DNA of 64,000 nt. Source: Trujillonella humicola (lineage in GTDB: Bacteria > Actinomycetota > Actinomycetes > Mycobacteriales > Geodermatophilaceae). The DNA lies in contig NZ_JBJNRJ010000017.1 of NCBI RefSeq assembly GCF_046233715.1, positions 25,410 to 89,409 of the forward strand, given 5' to 3'. Within the stretch, counting starts at the first letter, position 1. Every line of letters begins with the position of its first letter. Of this stretch, positions 59,164 to 64,000 are shown one piece after another. The position numbers and the translations under genes were made by a program. Under the pieces are notes generated by a model. That model was not told the DNA's origin, made no database searches, and saw only the letters and a list, made by a program, of their open reading frames with translations.

Positions 59164-60618
59164 ATGTCGAGCACGTCGTCCACCAGCACGTCGTCCACCA
59201 GCAGCTCGCGTCCGCTCGAGACCGTCGCCGTGGCGGGCGCCAGCCTCGGCGGGCTGCTCGCCGCTGCCGCTCTCGCCCCGCACGCCCGGAGGGTGGTGGT
59301 GGTCGACCGCGATCCCCTGCCCGAGGAGCCGGCTGCGCGTAGTGGGACCCCGCAGGTGCTGCACGCCCATGGCCTGCTCGCGTCAGGGCGGCTGTCGATG
59401 AAGGCCCTCCTCCCGGGCTTCACCGAGGAGATGGTGCGCCTCGGCGCGCTCAGCGAGGGGGACATGGGGAGCAACGGACGCTGGTGGGTCGGGGGCGGGC
59501 TGCTCGCCGACTGCGCGATCGGCGTCACCGGAGTTGCAGCGTCACGGCCTCTGATCGAGGCCACGGTGCGCCGCATGGTCCGCCGGCTCCCGAACGTCGC
59601 GGTCGAGCCGCGGGTCGACGTGCTGGGGCTGGTCGCCGCCGGCAAGCGGGTGAGTGGCCTGAGGGTCGGAGACGACGCGGGCCACGAGCGGACGATCGAG
59701 GCCGACCTCGTCGTCGACGCCACGGGGCGGTCGGGCCGCGCCGGGCGCTGGTGGGAGCGTCTCGGCCTGACGCCGCCGGTGGAGGAGCGGGTCTCGGTGG
59801 GGGTGCGCTACGCGACTACCCACGTGGCTCATCACGAGGGTGACCTCTCCGGCCGCAGCGTCGCGGTGTCGGCCGCGACCCCGGAGGTGCCGCGCGGGGG
59901 CGTGGCGATCCGGCAGGAGGACGGCACCTGGGTCGTCATGCTCTTCGGCTACTGCGAGGAGCAGCCTGCGCTGGACCCGGACGGGTTCCGTGCCTACGCG
60001 CGGACCATCGTCTCTCCCGACGTCGCGGCGCTGCTCGAGGGGCGGCCGTTGTTGGAGCCACCCCGTCCCTACCGCTTCCCGGACTGCCGACGACGCCGCT
60101 TCGAGAAGGTGGAGGTGCCGCTGGGCTACGCCGCGCTGGGCGATGCGATCTGCAGCTTCGACCCCACGTTCGGCCAGGGGATGAGCGTCGCTGCACTGGA
60201 AGCGGTCGCACTGGGAGAGGCTGCTGCGCACGGACCCGAGCGCGTGCGCGCGGCCTACCACCGCGAGGCGGCGGAGATCGTCGATCGCGCGTGGACGATC
60301 GTGGTCGGCGCAGACCTGCTCATCGAAGGCACCGAGGGGACGCCCCCTCCCGGTCACCGGGTGATCTCGCGCTACGTCCGCCGCGCCCAGCGGGTGGCGC
60401 ACCGCGATCCCACCGTCTCCCGGGCAGTCATGCGGGTCACCAACCTGCTGGCCGCACCGCCGAGCCTGATGGCACCGAGCGTGGCGTGGCGTGTGCTCCA
60501 GCCTGGCGCGGCACCCCGTACGTCCCAGGCTGACGCGCCCCGGAGGCAGGCGGCTGCCGCTGTCGCCCGCCTGGAGCGCGTCGGGGGCGACGGCGGAGAC
60601 CGCCGAGTCAGACGTTGA
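59164..60618 (+). CDS. FAD-dependent oxidoreductase (monooxygenase-like)
   Basis: A 484-residue flavoprotein. A Ser/Thr-rich start (TSSTSTSSTSSS), encoded by a 15-bp tandem duplication at 59173-59202, precedes VAVAGASLGGLLAAAAL, the FAD loop. VVDATGRSGRAGRWWERLG and ALGDAICSFDPTFGQGMSVAA give the DG- and GD-type motifs, as in 2-polyprenyl-6-methoxyphenol-hydroxylase-like proteins. Substrate unknown. The ATG at 59164 has CCGGAGG upstream. It follows the STAND regulator by about 100 bases and may be its target. Codon use near its 3' end becomes less GC-biased. Confidence 0.88.
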   Translation: MSSTSSTSTSSTSSSRPLETVAVAGASLGGLLAAAALAPHARRVVVVDRDPLPEEPAARSGTPQVLHAHGLLASGRLSMKALLPGFTEEMVRLGALSEGDMGSNGRWWVGGGLLADCAIGVTGVAASRPLIEATVRRMVRRLPNVAVEPRVDVLGLVAAGKRVSGLRVGDDAGHERTIEADLVVDATGRSGRAGRWWERLGLTPPVEERVSVGVRYATTHVAHHEGDLSGRSVAVSAATPEVPRGGVAIRQEDGTWVVMLFGYCEEQPALDPDGFRAYARTIVSPDVAALLEGRPLLEPPRPYRFPDCRRRRFEKVEVPLGYAALGDAICSFDPTFGQGMSVAALEAVALGEAAAHGPERVRAAYHREAAEIVDRAWTIVVGADLLIEGTEGTPPPGHRVISRYVRRAQRVAHRDPTVSRAVMRVTNLLAAPPSLMAPSVAWRVLQPGAAPRTSQADAPRRQAAAAVARLERVGGDGGDRRVRR

Positions 60619-60820
60619 AGCGGAACGAAATCGCGGTGATTGGCAGCGGACGGGCATCGACGGAAACCGCGCCTGAGCAGCACTTTCGTCAGCGGGCACT
60701 GCTGGCTGTTATCGACCGATTTCGACCGAGTTGCGGACTGTCTGCGGACTGTCCCCCCGCGCTCGGGCGAGTCACTGGCGGCCGCCGCTCCCCGGACGAG
60801 GGCAACTCTGAGTGACGGGG

Positions 60821-61075
60821 TCACCAGGGGCGGCGGCGCAGGGCCCACCGGAAGCAGAGGTACGCCGGGATCAGCAGCGCGGTGAAGACGGCGAAGAAGG
60901 CAGCCATGAACCCGTCGCCGGAAGCAAGGAAGGCAAGGGCCGTGATCACACCGACAACTGCGCCCACGATGCAGATCCAGCGGTATGCACGGATGAGCCG
61001 GTCGCTTCGACCACCCGGCTGCGACGTCGACTCACCCACCACGGCTGCAGCCTGCTCCACGGCAATCGAAAGCAC
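60821..61075 (-). CDS. Small two-helix membrane protein
   Basis: An 84-residue protein of unknown function. About 28 polar residues are followed by two hydrophobic helices (WICIVGAVVGVITALAFLA and FMAAFFAVFTALLIPAYLCF) and a basic RWALRRRP tail. Codon use is less GC-rich than in the genes to the left. The ATG at 61075 has no clear ribosome site. It is the first gene of the right-hand atypical region. Confidence 0.55.
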   Translation of the reverse strand: MLSIAVEQAAAVVGESTSQPGGRSDRLIRAYRWICIVGAVVGVITALAFLASGDGFMAAFFAVFTALLIPAYLCFRWALRRRPW

Positions 61076-61327
61076 CGAGTGCGTCGCAAGATTCCAGCCG
61101 ATCGAGTGCTGCAGCGAGGACGTTGCCGGCCATCGGAACTCACAAGCTCGAATGCCGCTGCAGCTGCCCTGCTGTCCCTGAAGGCGGCTTTAGGGCCACC
61201 TCGGAGGAGCCGATGCCCCTGCCGCTATCCGGCCCGGCTGCCGGCGCGCAGGGATGGACATCCGGGGCGCCGCGTTTGAATGCTTCGGCCGTTCCGGCAT
61301 GTCGAACGCGATGCGAGGGTGGAGGTT
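61076..61327. other. 252-bp gap with no convincing gene
   Basis: Lower-GC sequence in front of the 61328 gene. A degenerate relative of the repeat found at 62431 (GTCCCTGAAGGCGGCTTTAGGGCC, about 61173-61196) may be present, but the match is weak. Confidence 0.3.
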
Positions 61328-62416
61328 ATGACGCGCGTGAGACGGGTGCAGGTGATGGGGGAAGCCGGCGATCCAGCCGTCAGGGCCCTATGCGCAGTCG
61401 GGGAGAGCGTCGCCTACCTGTTTATGGAGGGGCTGGCTGAATGCGAGGTTCAGGGTCGTCACTCGGAGATCCGGTTGCTCGTGAACGCTGCGCCTGATCG
61501 GCCCGACGTGGTGGTGGAGGCACTGGATGAGCGCCGGGGCTTTGAGGCGGTCGTCGTTGGTGTCCCACCGCACGTGGCTGACGTCCCCGTTCAGCCGCGG
61601 TCGCTGTTGGCTTTGGACGCGCTGCGCGCAGGAGTTGGGCGACTCGGCGAGTTGCGCGGCTGGGACCCCCGCACGCTCGACGACATCCGGGACCACGTGC
61701 TCGCTCGGGGGCTCGTCTTCACCTGGTACGGAGACTGGAAGCGCAGCCCCGACGGCCGTCACGAGGTTCGAGCGGCCTTCCAGTTCACGGAGCTCGGAAC
61801 GGGGCGCAGGGGTCTGCAACTTCGGACGACTGGGGCCGACCGGCTGCTGACGTGGTCTGACCAGTTGGAGTGGCGCTCCTCCTGGGAGGGCTTCGCCCGC
61901 TCCATGAGATACCTGCGCTGGTCAGACGACGGAACCGCAAGCCTGGAGGCCCTCACCCTTCGCCCGGACGCCCCACCGGCCGCCCTCACTGAACTAATCA
62001 CCGACGCGCCGGCGGCCGATCCCGATCAGCCGCGGCCACCGGTGTCGCTACTCATCAGAGATGACACGTGGCGGGAAATCCGGTTCACCGGCGGCATGCT
62101 GGGTCTAGGTGTCGTCTCGACGGCGTACGTGGATCAGCTGTGCACCCTGCTCAAGCAGCTGGAACGCGACGAGTGGCAGCGGTGGTGGTCTTCAGCGGAC
62201 CTGCCGATCCTTGACGTCTCGTACTGGATCGGTGACGACCGCACCGACCGCATGTTCGTCCGCCGCGGCAACGGCCAGCTCATCGCCCGCGTCGAGCACT
62301 CACCAGCGGAACTGCGGGATGACGATCCGGACAGGCAGGCCGAGGAGGACGTCCTGCGACTGGTCGCCGCAATACAGAGGCGCATGGGCCTCGACGAGCC
62401 CCCGCCATTCCGCTGA
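61328..62416 (+). CDS. Hypothetical protein, 362 residues, atypical region
   Basis: I do not recognise a family. The protein looks soluble and mixed alpha/beta, with many Trp and Arg (LVFTWYGDWKRSPDGRHEVRAAFQF, WSDQLEWRSSWEGFARSMRYLRW). Two halves each show a beta-rich segment followed by acidic loops, and the C-terminal part (LLIRDDTWREIRFTGGMLGLG) might be a second domain. The ATG at 61328 follows GGAGG very closely; 61280 is an alternative start. It ends 14 bases before the first copy of an 18-bp repeat. Codon use differs from the left part of the window. Confidence 0.65.
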   Translation: MTRVRRVQVMGEAGDPAVRALCAVGESVAYLFMEGLAECEVQGRHSEIRLLVNAAPDRPDVVVEALDERRGFEAVVVGVPPHVADVPVQPRSLLALDALRAGVGRLGELRGWDPRTLDDIRDHVLARGLVFTWYGDWKRSPDGRHEVRAAFQFTELGTGRRGLQLRTTGADRLLTWSDQLEWRSSWEGFARSMRYLRWSDDGTASLEALTLRPDAPPAALTELITDAPAADPDQPRPPVSLLIRDDTWREIRFTGGMLGLGVVSTAYVDQLCTLLKQLERDEWQRWWSSADLPILDVSYWIGDDRTDRMFVRRGNGQLIARVEHSPAELRDDDPDRQAEEDVLRLVAAIQRRMGLDEPPPFR

Positions 62417-62430
62417 GACGTCGCGGCGAC

Positions 62431-62448
62431 GTCCCATAGTGGGCCGCT
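62431..62448 (+). repeat. GTCCCWTAGTGGGCCGCT repeat, copy 1
   Basis: Eighteen bases, shared with copies at 62858 and 63782 with only one variable position (A/T). This copy is followed by GGGAC, complementary to its own GTCCC start, so it can fold. It lies just after the 61328-62416 gene. Confidence 0.7.
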
Positions 62449-62490
62449 TGGGGACACGGGCGGCCGGGCGTGGTCGTTCAGGAGGGAGCG

Positions 62491-62811
62491 TTAGGGCCGG
62501 TGAGCGATCTGTTGGTTGTGACGTCGCAGCAAGACCGTCTGGACGATAAGAGCCAGCAGTACGCCTCCAGTGACTAGGGCAAAGGCGACTGCCCAGTCCT
62601 CCGACGCCACCATGAGGGAGGCGATGACGATGCCTCCCGAACCCAAGGCCGCCAGCCATCGGATGCCGGTCGGCCTTCCCTGTGGTCGCCAAGTGCTCAA
62701 GGGGATGCGTTCTGCGGGCTTCGCCATGCGCAGTTCGGTCGCGGTGCCCCATCCCATCAGCGCGGCGCTCACGACGAGGGCAGCAACCCAGACCGCAGTC
62801 ACGCTCGGCAC
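62491..62811 (-). CDS. Small three-helix membrane protein
   Basis: A 106-residue protein of unknown function. Hydrophobic helices are AVWVAALVVSAALMGWG, WLAALGSGGIVIASLMVA and VAFALVTGGVLLALIVQTVLL, with a polar loop (RMAKPAERIPLSTWRPQGR) after the first. It ends in LRRHNQQIAHRP. The frame lies on the minus strand between repeat copies 1 and 2, so it would be the middle unit of a cassette-like array. Confidence 0.6.
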   Translation of the reverse strand: MPSVTAVWVAALVVSAALMGWGTATELRMAKPAERIPLSTWRPQGRPTGIRWLAALGSGGIVIASLMVASEDWAVAFALVTGGVLLALIVQTVLLRRHNQQIAHRP

Positions 62812-62857
62812 CCTATGGCCGGGCGACCTGCCGACTGAATGGCTGTCACTCCCACGT

Positions 62858-62875
62858 GTCCCTTAGTGGGCCGCT
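62858..62875 (+). repeat. GTCCCWTAGTGGGCCGCT repeat, copy 2
   Basis: Identical to copy 3 over these 18 bases. Flanks CGT and GACGCG can extend pairing around the core. It precedes the 62912 gene by 36 bases. Confidence 0.7.
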
Positions 62876-62911
62876 ACGAGACGCGGTGTTGGCCTGCGCA
62901 AGGGTGTTGGC

Positions 62912-63790
62912 ATGACGGACATCCGGCTGGTCTCTGCTTCGCCGTGGGAGCAGGACCTGTTCGTTGTCGGTGAGTTCGAGCGGATGGCGCACGTTCTGTC
63001 CGTGAGCAAGGCAGCCGTGCTGGCCAGCGTGGATACGGTCCTGGACTACGGCGGACGCCGCCTGGCGCTGATCTCGGCCGAAAATCCGGTGATCGTGGCG
63101 GGCGCGTGGGCGCGGCATGGCGTCTGCGGCTACTCACTGGCCGGCGTGCAGCTCTGGCAGAACGAATCGCGCTCAGGGGTGCAGCAGGTGACTGCCCTGG
63201 CAGCGGGCACCGTCGCCGTCGCATACGAGAAGGGGCCGGCCGTCGTGCTCGATGGCTCCTCCGGGGAGCAGGTCAGCGCACTGCCCGGCGTCAGAGGCGT
63301 CCACGCGCTGACCCCTAGCTTGTCGCTGCTGGAAGGGAGCGGATACATGCAGTTGGCCGACGGCAATCTTCAGTCCGTCGGTGACCGCATCTCGCTCCGG
63401 TCCTTCGGTGTCCTCGACGCCGCTGCCGACGCCGAGCACGTCGCGGTTGCTGAGGCCGGCGGGCCCCTTCGGATTCTGACTCTCGCGGGAGTCGAGCGCG
63501 CCACCCATTTGGTGCCCGGTGGCCGCGTCGTCGCGGTCGCGTACGAGGCCGGCACCGGCACTTGGCGAGCGGTCAGCCGAGTCGACCGGGAGGACGACGT
63601 GCACCACGAGCTCCTCCGTCTGTCCGATGACGCGGACGTGCTCGAGCGGCAGAAGCTGACCGACCTCATCGACGCCGCCTGGCTTCGAGATGGCACCGCT
63701 CTTGCCTACGCCACACCGGCGGGCGTCCGAGTTCGGGATGACGCGGATGGCATGGCGCAACAGGTGGGCGACATCCCGCCCGTCCCTTAG
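62912..63790 (+). CDS. Hypothetical beta-propeller-like protein, 292 residues
   Basis: No family assigned. The sequence is a run of short beta-strands with recurring patterns such as VIVAGAWARHGVCGYSLAG, VTALAAGTVAVAYEKGPAVVLDG, EHVAVAEAGGPLRILTLAG and RVVAVAYEAGTGTWRAVSRVD. The spacing of about 40 residues suggests WD40/PQQ-like blades. No signal peptide is seen. The stop codon TAG (63788-63790) lies inside the third repeat copy, which ties the repeat to the gene end. Codon use is less GC-biased than in the main part of the window. Confidence 0.65.
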   Translation: MTDIRLVSASPWEQDLFVVGEFERMAHVLSVSKAAVLASVDTVLDYGGRRLALISAENPVIVAGAWARHGVCGYSLAGVQLWQNESRSGVQQVTALAAGTVAVAYEKGPAVVLDGSSGEQVSALPGVRGVHALTPSLSLLEGSGYMQLADGNLQSVGDRISLRSFGVLDAAADAEHVAVAEAGGPLRILTLAGVERATHLVPGGRVVAVAYEAGTGTWRAVSRVDREDDVHHELLRLSDDADVLERQKLTDLIDAAWLRDGTALAYATPAGVRVRDDADGMAQQVGDIPPVP

Positions 63791-63799
63791 TGGGCCGCT
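63782..63799 (+). repeat. GTCCCWTAGTGGGCCGCT repeat, copy 3
   Basis: Identical to copy 2. It contains the stop codon of the 62912 gene. Flanking CGCCCGT (63777-63783) and ACGGGCG (63800-63806) form 7-bp arms around the core. Confidence 0.7.
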
Positions 63800-63806
63800 A
63801 CGGGCG

Positions 63807-64000
63807 ACAGGTACCCGCCAGCAGTCGGTCTGCTCGAGGCATCGACCCCCCCGTCCGACAGCCTGGGGCGGTGTCGACTCGAGAAGCGCTCCTCCATAAC
63901 CGGCTCTTCGTACCTGCGGTGGGTGTGAGGGACTCGCGCGTGTGAGTTGAGGCCGGGATGGGGTCGAGGCCTTCCAAGATCGGAAGCGACCAAGCTGCCC
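63807..64000. other. Right end of window, no gene assigned
   Basis: About 190 bases with no convincing coding frame. A minus-strand open frame covers it but has no recognisable protein or ribosome site. The sequence may belong to the next unit of the atypical region. Confidence 0.3.

Noticed and set aside
62431..63806. The 18-bp repeats as integron attC sites
   Set aside because: No GTTRRRY/RYYYAAC core pair is found around the copies, and no integrase gene is in the window.
63977..63986. AGATCGGAAG, identical to the first ten bases of a common Illumina adapter
   Set aside because: The next bases diverge from the adapter, and it lies inside continuous sequence, so chance is more likely.

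Overview
The window comes from a very GC-rich actinobacterium. GTG starts, strong GGAGG ribosome sites, 1-4 nt gene overlaps, SARP/BTAD regulators, a Ser/Thr receptor kinase, F420/LLM enzymes and an LAXTG-type wall anchor all fit Actinomycetia. A Geodermatophilaceae-like genus (Blastococcus, Geodermatophilus, Modestobacter) is my best guess, by inference only. The sequence is draft: it opens inside a catalase gene and contains a 10-N scaffold gap at 45610-45619 flanked by artefactual poly-G and poly-C.

Layout. 1-5.1 kb: large catalase, acetyltransferase, lipoprotein M1 peptidase, and a molybdopterin oxidoreductase/ferredoxin-reductase-like pair. 5.2-8.8 kb: a complete succinate dehydrogenase operon (cytochrome b558 type) behind a DtxR/IdeR-like iron box. 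8.8-14.2 kb: thiolase, an HxlR regulator with twin dyads, thioesterase, a DUF1028 protein, a SipW-type secreted TasA-like protein and small envelope proteins. 14.4-17.8 kb: a second, unrelated-looking succinate dehydrogenase operon resembling mycobacterial Sdh1. 18.2-24.8 kb: hydrolase, gamma-carbonic-anhydrase-like protein, wall-anchored beta-helix protein, SelO and small proteins. 24.9-28.0 kb: ferredoxin/P450 pair around a 30-bp palindrome, an SDR gene collapsed to 38 codons, a TetR regulator and an intact SDR.

29.7-39.4 kb is the most interesting part. It holds two paralogous SARP-type regulators, one fused to an alpha/beta hydrolase and one fused to an ATPase whose P-loop lysine is missing. 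Each is followed by a short operon (OsmC plus two flavoenzymes; PIG-L deacetylase plus AzlCD). Each operon starts behind the same predicted SARP box: 7-bp direct repeats 11 bp apart, 8 bp upstream of a TAGCNT -10. A third BTAD-ATPase regulator at 41.6-44.4 kb has its own 11-bp-spaced TGCA repeats beside its neighbours.

44.5-60.6 kb carries LLM oxidoreductases (one with an apparent in-frame internal deletion), a patatin/acyltransferase pair, PPK2, an SQR-like flavoprotein, a Tat-exported multicopper oxidase, a receptor kinase, a MarR/pirin/WrbA redox group with palindromic operators, a frameshifted STAND ATPase regulator and a flavoprotein. From about 60.6 kb the codon usage relaxes and genes become unrecognisable. 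Three copies of an 18-bp repeat (GTCCCWTAGTGGGCCGCT) separate three of these genes, giving a cassette-like layout that suggests a recently acquired region. I saw no tRNA, rRNA, CRISPR array or transposase.
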